Below, piece by piece: positions 1 to 13,354 of a stretch of DNA of 64,000 nucleotides; position 1 is the stretch's first letter; every line of letters starts with the position of its first letter. The DNA lies in contig CAJNYU010001441.1 of NCBI GenBank assembly GCA_905331475.1, forward strand, positions 289,298 through 353,297. The letters are read 5' to 3'. The stretch is from Rotaria socialis (Eukaryota > Rotifera > Eurotatoria > Philodinida > Philodinidae). The notes below the pieces were generated by a model. The model worked only from the letters and a program-made list of their open reading frames with translations, made no database searches and had not been told where the DNA came from. The translations under genes and the position numbers were made by a program.

Positions 1-1437
1 GAATAATTCAAGAAAACGTTCAGCATAAATAACTGTTTCAATGGAATATTGATCATTGCTATTCATTGATTGAATATTTTCAATCAAATTAAGAAAATTT
101 TCAGCTAACTTTCGTAAAAATGTTCGTTCAAACAGTGTTGTTTGAAGTTCTTCATTTTCTAATTTTTCATCCTTTTTACAAATTAATTTCCAAAGTTTTC
201 GAAATTTTGGTGTTTGATCTAATTCATATTCTCGTCTTTCCTACATAATGAATAATTCAAAATATCGAATAGGCTCCTTTTTTTACTTCTCGAAACAATA
301 AAACTTACTGAAGTCAAATTAGTCCATATGGTTAAGCCAACTATCTTTTGTATTTGAGATCGAATGACTTCCAATTCCTACAGAAAAAAAACAAAAGTAA
401 TTTGATTTAGTAAGTCAAAAATAATCTTTGCTTTCCATTAGATTTGAGTGTGGCCCAGCGTTGGTGAGCTTACACAAAAAATTCGTACCATCATGCTTAA
501 AAAGGATTGTTCTGGGATGATTTTTACGGACATCGAATTGTACATGGATATGAATTTTCAATTTGAACGATTAGTTAAGGACATTTTTTTACAGACGAAA
601 TTATTCGATATTATTATAGCAACAAAACACTATTTAACTTGAAACGTGATCTTAGATATAATAAAAATTCGCCTATAAGTTTATAAAACTTTGATGGTTT
701 AACTTTAGATTGTTGTCATTTTTACTATGTGTATCTTAATATCAATTGACGAATATTTTTTTTATATACTTACAAGACTGTTAAAACAATGATCAAGAAA
801 CATAATTAAAATAGTTTGTTCTCGTATCGATAATTCATCGCCTTCCAAAGATAAATGCATAACACGAGCAAAGAATCGACCAAAATGTTCTGGATGAACA
901 TTAATTGCCTAAATCAATCAATCCAATATAGAGCTAAAACAGTCTCTATTATTGATACATACATCCCATGGTTGTACACGTTCCCGAAATTTTTCATTGA
1001 CCATAACACAAACAGACATCACATGATAAGGTGAACACTGATAAAACAAAATTCCTTTTGAACTTCTAGTTAAAACAAAATAGAAATTTACTTGATCTGG
1101 ATTTAAATTTGGCCATAGAAAATTTTCTAAATATTGGCTGAATTCCAATAGAACGATTCGACGAAGGTTGAAGCTTAAACAAAGAAAAGAATTTTTAATC
1201 GAAACTAATACTTATCATTTCTTACTTGGTACCCAATAATTCTTTGATGTAAATTTCATCAACCACTAATCGATCATATGCACGTCTTTGTAATGTATAT
1301 GATGCCCAATATTGTTCCGAAAGCTAGAAAGAATTAAATAGATTACGAGTTTCATCTTTCGCTTTCTCACTTACAAGTGTAATACGATCTTTGTTAATCT
1401 GTTCAACGGTTGGTGCTGCATTTTGACCACGAGGCAT
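1..1437 (-). CDS. AQR: Intron-binding protein aquarius (AQR), N-terminal part, cut by window edge
   Basis: AQR is a nuclear SF1-type RNA helicase that joins the intron-binding complex of the spliceosome. Only the N-terminal helical (armadillo-like) region lies here; the helicase core would be left of base 1. Reading leftward, the exons give a start with APTVEQIN, then LLSEQYWASYTLQRRAYD, then EFSQYLENFLWPNLNP, then VMSVCVMVNEKFRE, REQTILIMFLDHCFNSL, ELEVIRSQIQKIVGL and DQTPKFRKLWKLI. I recognise each block, in order, as the AQR N-terminus. The exons are roughly 1437-1376, 1322-1215, 1173-1092, 1042-965, 909-775, 377-309 and 240 to the edge, and the introns are GT-AG. The ATG at 1437 lies three bases after a TTTTTCAG acceptor, so an upstream non-coding exon is likely. 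No disruption is seen. SEC24 lies upstream on the same strand, its stop 309 bases before this ATG. Confidence 0.9.
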
Positions 1438-1745
1438 GATCTGAAAAATATCTACGCACATATAAGAAAACAAATCAAGCGTCTTCTTTCTTTTTATTGA
1501 GATAAATAAATAGGATTTTTTAGATAAACGAGCTAAGAAAGAAAAGAACATAACAATGAGAGAATAAGAATGCTCGCTATTTCAGTACAGAAGAAAAAAG
1601 CACACACTTCATGTCACTAACACAATAGAGATGATAAAAATGAATAACGGAAAAAAGAGAACACAAGCACATGTATATTTATTTATTTATGTATCTATTG
1701 AAAATTCAGTGGTGGATAAAAACGAAAAACTTTTTCGTTTTGTTT
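1438..1745. other. Short spacer between SEC24 stop and AQR start
   Basis: These 308 bases separate two genes on the same minus strand. They must hold the SEC24 3'UTR and the AQR 5' leader. A splice acceptor (TTTTTCAG on the minus strand) ends at about 1441, just before the AQR ATG, so part of the spacer is probably a leader intron. I see no gene in it. Confidence 0.5.
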
Positions 1746-4700
1746 TCATTGAAGAATATTTCGAATTTCACGATGTAAATGGTAGAGAAAATCAACATAT
1801 GATGCACCACCTGTGAAACCTTTATCTTCGATGAGATAATTTTTGAAAAATGGTTCAACTGAATCACGCTGTTGAATGACAAAAGACTTTAAGAAAATAA
1901 TGATAAGAATTACGATTAATAATTAGAAAAGATGATAAAGTTTTTCTCATTACTTTCATATATGAATTGCGTTCATTACGAATTAAATTTAATAGTGCTC
2001 GAACATTTCTTGATATTGGATTATCAAGATCAACAATGCGACACTAAAATTGAAAAAAAGCAGCATTTAACAATAAGAAAGTAAACTCATATAAATACTT
2101 TTTCAGCTTGTATATGTGACGATGTTTGAATACCAAATAATGATTGTACGAATGTTGAACTGAGTTGACTTCCAAGCCAAATGTACATCACAAGACCATT
2201 CTCTAAAACAAATAACGAGTACAATCTAGTCTTAATGATAAAATAGAACGCTTAGAAATCGAGTTCATAGTAATTATACGAAAACAACGATTGCTTGATG
2301 GCAAGTCGAATTTGCTGACAGATTCAGTAGAGATAAAGGTCTTTTTGTCGAAATATTCTTTGGTCAAATTAACTCTATATTTCAAAGGACAGCGACCTTT
2401 GATAATCTCTTCTTTCGAGTCAGCAATTATTGTAAGAAGCACTATCTGTGATAGTAAACGAGCTTGTTGTCTCGTTACTAGTAAATAAAAAGTGTCGTTT
2501 CTTACTATGGCTACCCACATTCAGCTCGGAACAAGTATATTCTCACAATCTAATTCATATAGAAACGTAAACAAATGATAAAATGTTAACTAGTTTTTAA
2601 CAAAGATAATACTATGCAATCAACGTCAATTATAAGTATGAAAAAACTCGAGTCTCTTTTCCAATTAAATATTTGGATATTTTCGTATCTGCAGTGAAGA
2701 TCAAATTCACAGTAGCTGATATCTAAAATAAATAATTTCTTTTTTCTATAATTGTATTTCGTACCAATAACATAAGCTCCTGTTTCTGAGAAGCGATCAT
2801 ATGAACATCGGATCATTGGTGGTGGTATTTTGTCTTCTTCCAAATTATGCTGAATAGAAAGAAAAGACGCATTTTACATAATACTAAAAAAATAACTTTT
2901 GTAATGATTTTTTTTACACACCAGAGCAAAAACCCTTGGATACAGATATGCGAATGTTCCTTTAATATTCATAGACATTAATCGATGCATTTGTAAAGTT
3001 CGATCGTCAGTTGTTACCGTTTGAGCTTAAGTTTTAGACAAAACAAAAAATAGAACTTGTATTTCTATGGAAAACTTCAAAGCATACTTCCAGTCAAACC
3101 ATCACACTTAATCAACGATGTAACATAAACTGGTAATAATTTTAATGTTTCAGGTAAAATCAATTGTCCAGCTGTTGTTGATTGTGCACAATTTTTTCGA
3201 TAACATGCTAACATATTTGCTGATTGTGTAATTATACTATCTCGTATGCTCTTTGGAGTTGACACTGCTATTGAACGTACCGCTAAAATTTAAAGAAGAA
3301 TGAATTCATAGTGAAGTTTACTTTGAAAAACAAATTATCGGTTTTCTACTAACCAACTTTTGTTATATAATTCATAATTGTATCAAGATCACAAGCTGGA
3401 TAAAGGGATGTATATGACGATGTAACTGTCAAAGCTAATGTTAATATACGTAAACGACGTTGACCCGATATACTTGTATAAAGTAAAGCAGCCTATTTGA
3501 AATGGATGAAAGAAAATGAAAAAGAAAAATTCTGATTTACTTGAATATAAGTATTGCTTTCAACAGGTAATTTATCATCATGTTTTAATTCTACACAAAC
3601 TGATTTATCCGAATCAATTGTACCAAAGATCATTTCAGTTGCATTTGTCATATAAAAATTGCCCAGAAAATCAATTGGTCGAATGCCTAAATCATAAATA
3701 CAATATAGATTTTGAGTATTTGAAAGTTCGTTCGATGATCATGTGAAGTTCAACTTTAAAAGAATTAAAAAAGAACAACAAGAAATGTACCTGCACTAGT
3801 TCTCACACGCATTAAAGCATCAAAAGCAGTGGCTCGTTGAAAATTCCTTTTCAAATCATCTAATAATCTTTCACCATCATTTTCAATCTATAAATTAAAA
3901 TTCATTCATAATTAATAAAAAAAAATAGAAATAAAAATTTTACTGAAAAATAGTTAAATTTATAAGTTTGTCCACCAGATACACGACACACTTCACTAAT
4001 AGTCGCCAAATCTATATAATTATTTGGAAAAACAAATAGATCTACAGCACAGCCGTGTTGTGCGCATTCTTCACCAAGTTTTGTAAAAATATTATTAGCT
4101 GGTGCAAGAAGTGTCTAGAATTATTTAAAAACATTCTAGAAAATACATTTTCATGTACGCAAACTAACTTTTTCTTTATCAGTTCCAAGTAGTTTTTTAT
4201 CATCTCGATTTGACAATTTTCCTGGTGCAACAGCTATGGGCAATGTTGTCGAAAAAACATAAATTTTACCCGAACAATTGGCTTCCTATTAGGTGAATTA
4301 TATAGAACAGTTTTAGAAAGTTGAAATAAAGAATTTTTACTTTGAAAGCTTGAATACCAGATTGAATAACTGGTGCTAAAATTGTTTCTGTTTCTTGTGT
4401 GTTTGCAAATGATTGAGGAATTTGATCAAGTAAACTTTAATGTTGAGAAAAACAACGAGAAATTACTATTTTTTCTGTCTCAAATTGATTTACCTATTTA
4501 TGACCGAACGTGATTCGAGTGGTGAACCAAGAAAACCATCTAGTAATGGAACAAATATATCTTCAAGATCAGAAACAATCATCATTTGTGGTTGTCCAAG
4601 TGTATTCTAATTACGAAAAATTAAAAATATATTTTAGATTGGAACCAAAGAAAACGAAATTATCTCATCTAACTAAATAACATTTTACATGCACAGGAAT

Positions 4701-7265
4701 CGATATACGTAGATGAGAAAATGATTAGAAATATAAAGCATTAAACAACGCTAAGATAGATAATACATGCGTAACTTATTATATCTTTATGTCAACGAAA
4801 AACAAATGATTCTACTTGCCCCCTAGAAGAATGATATTTTTGTCAAAGAAAAGCTTTACATGGAAAAGTTGTAATATATTACTTTAATATTATAGAAATG
4901 TATTTGTTTATCAAATGTTGCAAAGCCAACACGCACATTAGACGTTTCAGTATCTTTATCTCTATAAAAAATGAGAATGTTTTCAAAGAAAAAATGTCAA
5001 TCAACACACCTTGGTAAATAATTAAGAAGTTCATTTTTTAATATGTGGCAAATATATTCAACTAGGCCACTACGAACACTATTGTATGATACATCAATCA
5101 TAAATATAAATGCTGGTGGTTCAGGCCATTTTTCATCCTAGAAAAAACAAATTACAGTAAAAAGAGAGGGTTTCATTATGAACTATGACAGATATAACAA
5201 GTGGAAAAAAGAATGCAAATTCAGAAGATCTGTGGACAACACAAATTAAAATTTCAACTATGCTCAGAAAAACTTTAATTCAAGATAATGTCTTTTCAAG
5301 ATTGATCACAAATCTCGAGACACACTTAGATAATTATCAAACAAAGTCTAGAGTAGCTGAATGGCTTCTGAAATGGAAGAACTGCGTCAGTGTTTGATTT
5401 ACATCGAAAAATGCAATAAATAAAATAAGATTATATTATATTATATTCTTCATGTGGGCTGACATCGAACATTTCAATAGATAGAATGCTTGATTTAGTA
5501 AATTAGTACTGTAGATATTATGATAACATAAAAAATTAGCATACTTTACAGTATTGTTTTGTTGCCAATACTTCATATGAACCAAGGCAAAGTTCTGGTC
5601 GTTGATACCAATCCATACGGCGGCCACTATGATCAAGATGATTAAAGTATTCAGGTGGCACTGTTGTATCAGTAATAGGAGAAAATGAATTTTCTCGTAA
5701 AGAAAAATTTTCTATCATACCATCAGTGGCAGCTTCACAGAAGCAGCAAATAAAACGTTTGCCACCATCAATAAATTGCATAAATGAACACATATACGCT
5801 TTACAACGATGACATCGGATAGGACCTATTTCACCAAAATTCGCAACGGGAGGTTCGAACTAAAAAGAAATCCTTTTTATATGCAAAATTTATTTACTCA
5901 AGATATTGAAATCACTTCATCTGATCGCAGATTTGCTAGTGGGCTAATAGCAAGAGCAATTGGTATATGTGATTGTTTAATCATATCAGTTGCATATGGT
6001 ATAGTATAGGTGGTTGAACGAATATAACGAGGATTACAACTACCTTGATCTTGACATACAAAATCTGTTGCTGCTAACGGAGGGATTGAACCAGGTGCAT
6101 TAGTTATAAATAGTTCCTGAATTTTTTCTTGACTTTGTTCAAGAACTTGAACCTAAGAAATGTTTTGTTAAAATTAGACGTTCTAATTCAGCTTGAATCA
6201 AAATAAACTCAACATACTACATTAGGTACCATATCCGGATCGATCCGTTGTGATTGATATGTCTGTTGCGTCGGTCCACTCGATGGTGGTTGACCAGGAT
6301 ATGTATTTGGTCCGCTAGGTGGTTGTTGACCTGAGTATGAACTTGATCCACTCGATAGTGGCTGGGCAGGATGTGTATTTGGTCCACTAGGTGGTGGTTG
6401 ACCTGAATATGCATTTGGTCCATTCAATTGACTACCAGATTTCGTTGGCGCAGTATAAAAATTTGGCTGATTAGGATAATGAAGTGGTAGCGGTTGTTGG
6501 GAATAACTGGTTGCTGGTGGGGATTGACTAATTGGAGCGAATGATGATGAAGGAGCATTATTGTAAGGAGGTTGACTACCAAGATATTGATATTGTGGTA
6601 CACAACTCATACTTGCTGATGATTGATTCGGAAAAGGAGGTGGTTGTTGCTGTGGTTGTGGAAATTGAGCGTTGGAGAATGTCGGGGGTGCACCAAATTG
6701 ATTGGATGTAATGGTCCCCTGTTGCATAAAGGTTTGATCTGAAATATAGACATAGATACACGTATATATGTGAGTAAGATGTTATTTAAACAAACATACT
6801 TATTTCAGTAGGCATTATTGATGCTTGACTTTGATATTGTTGTTGATTTCCTGTTGGCGTAAGGGAATGCGTTGGTGGCTGTAAAGAAAAGGGTCCTACT
6901 GATGGTTGTTGCATGCCAGAAAGATTTGGTTGTTGTGTAGAGAATTGTGCTTGTAGGGACTGTTGAGGACCCGTATAATTGAGTGATGGTGAAGGAAATT
7001 GGGATGACGAAGGTTGTTGATTGCTTGTATGATGCTGTGGATGTGATTGAATTTGATGATTTGATGACACTGGTGCTTGATAATGTTGACTACCGGAAAA
7101 ATTCGGTGGTAAAATAGGAGGCTGTTGTTGATTGACTGGAAAATTAGGTGGCACAGTAGGCGACTGAAATTGATTTGGATACATTGGATACGGTGCTTGT
7201 GGCTGTTGTTGCATTGATTGAGAAGGAGGACCAGAATTAAAACTTGGACGTGGCCCAGCAAGCAT
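1746..7265 (-). CDS. SEC24C: COPII coat cargo adaptor SEC24, C/D class
   Basis: SEC24 is the cargo-binding subunit of the COPII inner coat and works with SEC23 at ER exit sites. The N-terminal 300 or so residues (7265-6220) are Pro/Gln-rich and disordered. Next come [20 protein letters not shown] and the zinc finger [11 protein letters not shown]...FICCFC (about 5815-5738). The trunk domain starts at [19 protein letters not shown] (about 5138-5010) and runs through [20 protein letters not shown] (about 4608). The helical part includes [20 protein letters not shown] and [19 protein letters not shown] (about 3260-3080). A gelsolin-like region follows, and the end reads [20 protein letters not shown]. 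The order and motifs match vertebrate SEC24C/D rather than A/B. The start at 7265 (MLAGPRPSF) follows a possible leader splice site; an in-frame ATG at 7340 is less likely. One intron near 5920 must use a GTGATT donor, because reading on to a nearby GTAAAT would meet a stop. The stop is at 1746. Confidence 0.93.
6270..6425 (-). repeat. Coding minisatellite in the SEC24 disordered N-terminus
   Basis: About four imperfect units of roughly 39 bases encode variants of [12 protein letters not shown] (for example [32 protein letters not shown]). The array is in frame, so copy-number changes would lengthen or shorten the linker without breaking the protein. Confidence 0.7.
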
Positions 7266-9204
7266 TTTTCTTGTTAGGAAATCTATAAATAGATGACTAT
7301 TTAAAAGAAGTGAAAAATTTGAAAAAAAAATAGTAAACATAAAGAATTGGTACTTTGTATATGTATTTTTAGTTAAGCAAGATAGTATTACAGTTACAAT
7401 GAAAGGATGTATGCGTAGATTTTTTTCTATTGGCTATTGATCACCATTCTGTCATTCGTAGTTCGTCAATAATAATGGATTCCTGGTAATATTTAAAAAT
7501 TCAAATTAATCAATGATAATCAGATAAAAATTTTCAACGCAAAACATAAACAATAAAGAGAAATATATCGACACCTTCATTTTTTTTTATTTCAACGGCA
7601 ACGACTATTGGCGACATCTCCCAGACGAGTGATGACAAAAGATCAATAAATGTGTAATATTGTGGCAAAAAGAAATTTTATGATAAAATATAAACGTGAA
7701 ACAAATACTATAGATTTTCATTTCTATCCGATTATTTTGGGAATTCTTGAGGCTCACATTTTTCAAATCCTAGCTTTATTTTTCCTACATAATTTTTGAA
7801 GCTAGTGTAATTCTGTCGGTGTATGAAAAATGCACCTTATTTAGCTTTTACTCTAGTTTGATACTTAAAGCCTTCTTTATCTGTGATTATCACAATAAAA
7901 AAATGAAATATTATCATCAGTGTCAGTTTATGTAGAATTACCGCTATTAATTTCAGTAAAAGCATATTTACCGAATTAATGCTGAAATTTGTTAATTTGA
8001 TTTATTTTGTCAATATTCTAAGGTAGAGTTGATATTGCGGATATAAACTTGCTCACCAAATGAGTAATGATAATTATAATCTTCTGCGTTTAGAAAAGCC
8101 TATATACAGCTGACAAATTCGTTCAAAACAATCTTGTAGCACTACTATCTGAAAGCAATTGCAATACTGGATGGAACATAACTGAGGAAAAGAACTAGTT
8201 CAAAACTGTTGAAATCTTATGCTAGATCAGGATCAACATTTAAAAAACATACTCAACTTCATACATCATAACCTGATATTTAAATCAGTTTTGTAAGACC
8301 TTAACCAATAAATAGAAAGCTACTATGAAAAATGTGTCTTCTTCGTAGTGTAAGGTAATATAAACGGTAACAATGCATTTCAACGCCTGAAGCAAAACAA
8401 AATAATATAAAAATCAAAGCAGGTAGTAGTCTCGTACCTATCGTGTGCTACATGTGCACACAAGCAGGTATGATTGATATTAAACTAATGTGATTTGAAA
8501 ACTCAACTCAATACGGTAGACAAAGAGCTGAATAACATTACTATTTTATCGAAACATTCACCAAATAAGCATTATCGCATATATTTAATTATACAGAAAT
8601 ATTATTTCTTTTTTTTTATTCAACTATGTTGAATTTCTGTTCCTTGTAGCAAAGTAATGTATTAAGATTCACGAAAACAATAAATACCTACAAATACTAG
8701 TTAGAATATAGGCCTTTATCTCATGTGAAACTTCATGAAGTTGAAAACGTTTCGACTATTTCAAATGCGTATAAATGAACTGAATCAAATATATTGTTTC
8801 ATTTCATTCAAACTCTTATCTTCGTTCTGTTTTTAATACAAGTACAATGGGAAAATTAAGAAATTGAATAGATCATATCATGAGAATCAACAAAAGCTAA
8901 TCAACAGCATGAAACAGAGAACACGAAAAAGAAAGCTTGCACTGAAACACAAATGTGTGCATAGGAAAAAGACAATAAACTGTATATATAATAAAAAAAG
9001 AATGCAAATAAAAAAATCACGAATTTATCATCTTGTTTTTAATGCTGAAATTCTTCGTTTTCTTGAAATACTATCATCAGCTTTTAAATTTAATACTAAC
9101 AGGCACAAACATAAGAGAAGATTTTTATAAAGAGAGATTAACGGAAAATGAAATAAAATCTGTATGTATAAATAAATATACACAGAGAAAAATCAGACGA
9201 AAAT
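7266..9204. other. Intergenic region upstream of SEC24
   Basis: About 1.9 kb between the SEC24 start and the stop of the Ig-like gene, both on the minus strand. It is A+T rich with no convincing ORF; the longest (8864-9130) is Lys/Arg-rich low-complexity sequence without a recognisable domain. It should contain the SEC24 promoter and the 3'UTR of the receptor-like gene. No tRNA or repeat was recognised. Confidence 0.5.
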
Positions 9205-12200
9205 CTAACATTCAGTACCACGGATGATCGGTGATGCTAATGTTTGGTATCTTGTTTGTTGTTCAAGACCAGATTGATTCACATAATGTTTTTGTAGACT
9301 ATTTTGTCTTGATTTAGCAAGACCGGTACGCATAGTATCACCATTAAGTAAACCAACAATGTCTGATTGTCCGATACCAGAATCAGTCGATGAAACAGGA
9401 CGTTCTTCATACAATCTTAATGAATTATCGGAATTCGGATTATTTAAACGCGTACGTGAATTTGAACAAGAACGTGGTTTAGGTAAGGGTAATGAAGTTT
9501 GATCGATATTTTCATGAGGCAAACGAACAGAACTTAATGTTGAATAGCGTGGTTTTAATGGAGGTGGTGCATTTCGTTTTGATGGAGATAATGGAACAAG
9601 AAAGGAGCCACTTTCAGAAAACACATCCGTTGTTGTTGAATAAACTGGTGATTCATTTCCTTCTTCTTCTTCATTCTTTTCAAGTTTTTTTATTGTTGGT
9701 ATAACTTTATTCGTTGATGATGATGGCATATATTTATTATCTATTGTTGGATGATCATAAAATTTATTATTCACTGTATGTGCACGTGTCGATATTGAGT
9801 TCAGACTACTTGTTATAGAATCTCGATCGATATATTTTATATGATTCGATTGTTTCAATTTCTGTTGATGATAGACAGATGCCGATGACGACGGAGATGT
9901 TGTATGAGAATGTTTATCATTCGTTAAATGAGCTGGAATATCATAAACAATTCTATTCTAGAATAGTTATTATCGAAATCATTTTATTTGAATTTATCTG
10001 TTTTCATTGAAAATTTCAAACTAACCTGATGAACACGCTTTTCATTTTCAGTAGGAACCAATTGTAAAAGTGTATCGTCTAAAATAATATCAAAGAGAAC
10101 TTTCTAGTTAAAGTTTATCAGTAATATAATCATAATATTGATGAACAAATATTAGAATAGAGGATAATTAGGGAACTGATTTCTACGTTCATCTCGTACC
10201 AGTTTTTGGTTTTAATACTTCGTTCTCGGTTGACGAATAGGGATATTCTATAAGTATATATATATACATATATATAAATGGATTCCTATTTTTGCTGAAT
10301 CATAAAATAAACTATCATGAAATGGGCATGCTAAAATAAATATGACTGGTTGACACATTTTTCAACAAGAAACTTTGCTTTTATATTTTATTTCCAAATC
10401 AAGATAATAAACATATATCGATGATATAACAGAATATAATTGAAGTTGATTACTCCTGGCAATGCTTATTTCAATTTTTCTGTTAGAAACAATAGCTTAG
10501 AAAGCATACTTACGTTTTTTTTGATAATAATCATTTTTTTCGGGAAATTTTGTTTGCTCACGACAACTTGTTCCACAAAGACAACAAAAACAAAATAACA
10601 GAAGCGTACCACCAAATATACTTCCAATAACAGCAATAATTCTCCTGTTAATAAATGGTGTTTCTTTGGTTACTAAAATAAAACGAGAAAATAATTAGAT
10701 GTTCCTTAAAAATTTTCTTCTATCGTTCTTTTGTCTCATTTACTTATTGGCTCATTTAATCGAATAATATAACCATAAATATTGTGTGGTAACGATCCAT
10801 AATGATTAAAAGAACCGACACGAAATTCAACCGGTTCATGAGAATTCTCAAGTGCAAAAATGCAAGATTTCGTTCGAGCGATTTCTTCAAAAAGGTTTTT
10901 GTTCAATTTATCATTAAATTTAAATAGTATACAACCATAGCCATCTAGATCACCTTGTGCATAGCTTTTCGTACAACTTATTGTTATAGTTATATTAGAA
11001 GAATATGTATCCACATTACAATGTGTTATTGGATCGGGTATGCCTAGAAAAGAATAAAGTAAATCAATTAAATTTTTAGAAAAAAATAAAAAGCTGATAT
11101 AAGAGAAAAATTTTAACATAAGAGGTTGTATTCATTTTACTCTTACGAACATTGCTATTACTATAACTAATGGACACATTTGATTACTGTATGACAATAT
11201 AATTAATGGGTAGCATCTGTTACTAAAAGACAATAAAATAGATCATTTGTACTATAGATGACATTTCGATTCTAACAATAGAAAATTGTTGTGTTCGCAT
11301 TTTGAGAATATCATACATAGAGTTTATCACTGAAATGATAGAAAGTAAATATTTGACAGTCATATAGATTTGAAAATAGTATTGAAAAACAAAGCTCGCA
11401 AACACAAATATTTAGATAATATCAATCATTCTATGAATTGAAGTATCTTATTATGATTGTAAACGAACAAGTTCGAATTTTTCACCAGAAAATTTTTGAT
11501 TAATTCCAGAACATAGATCAACATTAGAAACAACCAATTCTACTCATGACTATGAATCAATTTACATTAAAATTCATAGGTACTCTTGTTGCTTTTTAAC
11601 AGAACCAGATGATAGTCATCTGATTGTATTCTTCTCTTTATGAAAGTAGATATTTCTTTTTCCTTGAAGCGGAAAAAATGTTTAATATTTATATTATAGC
11701 ACATATTAGAAACGTGTTATAACATTGGAAAAAAAGATATACTGAACAGTTGCTCTCTGCTATTTCTTGTCAAGTGAAGGTTAAATTTTTGTTCCAATTT
11801 TTTACCTCCATGAATAAGTTCATACGTGCATGCATCAGAGCCAATACTATTATTTGCTGTTACATTAAATGGACGAAAATGTTCAATTGATGTTGGCGTT
11901 ATATCAAACGTATAATGAAAATCATGTTTGTCATCATATATTCGACGTGTGATTAATGGTGATAGACCATTAATTGAATAACGTATATACGTTGGATTAG
12001 CACGTAGAACTGTACAATTTATTGTACGTGTTTGATTTATGCCAGAATAGATTTTTTTTGATTTTTCTACTACACTTGGACGAACTAGATGAAGAAGAAA
12101 ATAATCCATGTTAATCAACTATAGAAAGTCCTATTTATTCAAACATAATGAATAAATAATGCTGTTAGCAATGTCGATGTTTGTTTTTCATTAAAATCAA

Positions 12201-13354
12201 AAAATATACATACATTCAATATGAAGTTGTTTCGTTGTTGATAACATAAGTTTCTTATTGATTTGTTTCATATCAACACGACATGTTATATTTCGTCCAT
12301 TGTCCAATGGTGTTAAACCTAGAATACGATAGACTTCGTAAACACTTGCTTTAAATTGATTAGTGACAATAGCTGGCGCTTGAATTCTACTCGCTAATGC
12401 CATGATTGTTGGTGTTATACCATTTTTATCTAATGATATATCAAGTGCAGGACGAGGAAAACCATCGGCAGCACAAGCAATATCCAATGGTTGACCATCA
12501 ATCGCAGCTAAACAATTATTATTTTCAATTGTGCAGAATTGATCACTATGCACATGAGATGATGTATGAAGATTCGTCATGTATACATGTTGGACGGGTA
12601 CTAGACACAATAAACAAAAGGACTTCATTCTATTTTGTTTCAATTACGTAGTATATGTATAAAAACAAAGAATTTTGAAATGCGTGTAGATGTGTCGTGT
12701 CATTAATCATTAAATAGACGTCTTTGTCTTTTTCTTTTTCTTTTTTTAATAACCTATAAAAGTAGTTTATCTTGTTCGAACTATCAATTATAGAGTAGAA
12801 TTGCTCGATTAAGAATAAATCATGTGTATAATAAGATATTTTCATTCAGTAATTATAAAAAGTATACGAGAGAAAAGCCTACGAAGAAATTTCATGCTAC
12901 AATATGATATGTTATGGATGAATCATAGAAGTTATAACATCAAATAGAAACATTTTCATGCATAAATAAAACGACAATAGGATTACACCATTGATAATGA
13001 GATATCTTTAAACTTACCATATACTTGAAGTCTTTGCCATTCAGTGTCATCTTGTGGACATTTGTATTGTCCACTATCATTTTCTATAACGTTAGTTATT
13101 CGTAATAGACTTGTTCGATATGGATTTGAATAACGTTCATGCTTTGATGGTTCGACAATTAAATTTTTCTTATCATCAAAACTTCGAAACTCATAAGCAT
13201 AAATATATGTTGTACGATTGTCACATAATTCAATTGTATCACCACGTCTTACATAGATCGTTGCTTCTTGGCCATCAATAATTTTTGTTTTAATTAATAT
13301 TAATAATATTGCAAAGAAATAAAATGAATAGAATAACATCAGATCATTATGCAT
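9205..13354 (-). CDS. Single-pass Ig/FN3-domain cell-surface receptor or adhesion protein
   Basis: This is a membrane protein with an extracellular Ig-like region. Exon 1 (13354 to about 13018) encodes a signal peptide (LMLFYSFYFFAILLILI), then an Ig-like fold ending DSGQYKCPQ. Further exons encode Ig-like segments at about 12608-12213 (C..DGQPLDIACAADGFPRP...NITCRVD) and about 12088-11812 (NQTRTINCTVLRANP). An FN3-like segment lies at about 11042-10744 (EPVEFRVGSFNHYGSLPHN). The membrane helix is at about 10640-10570 (RIIAVIGSIFGGTLLLFCFC). The long Ser-rich cytoplasmic tail (10560-9205) holds a YDIP motif (NRIVYDIPAHL) suited to SH2 binding and proline motifs (PPPLKPRYS, LPLPKPR) suited to SH3 binding. 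Introns are GT-AG. The overall fold is clear but I do not recognise a specific family; the architecture fits an IgCAM or growth-factor-receptor-like signalling protein without a kinase. Exon ends are my own reading. Confidence 0.72.

Noticed and set aside
8864-9130. 88-codon Lys/Arg-rich ORF downstream of the Ig-like gene
   Set aside because: A-rich low-complexity sequence with no domain; probably the 3' flank of the receptor gene.
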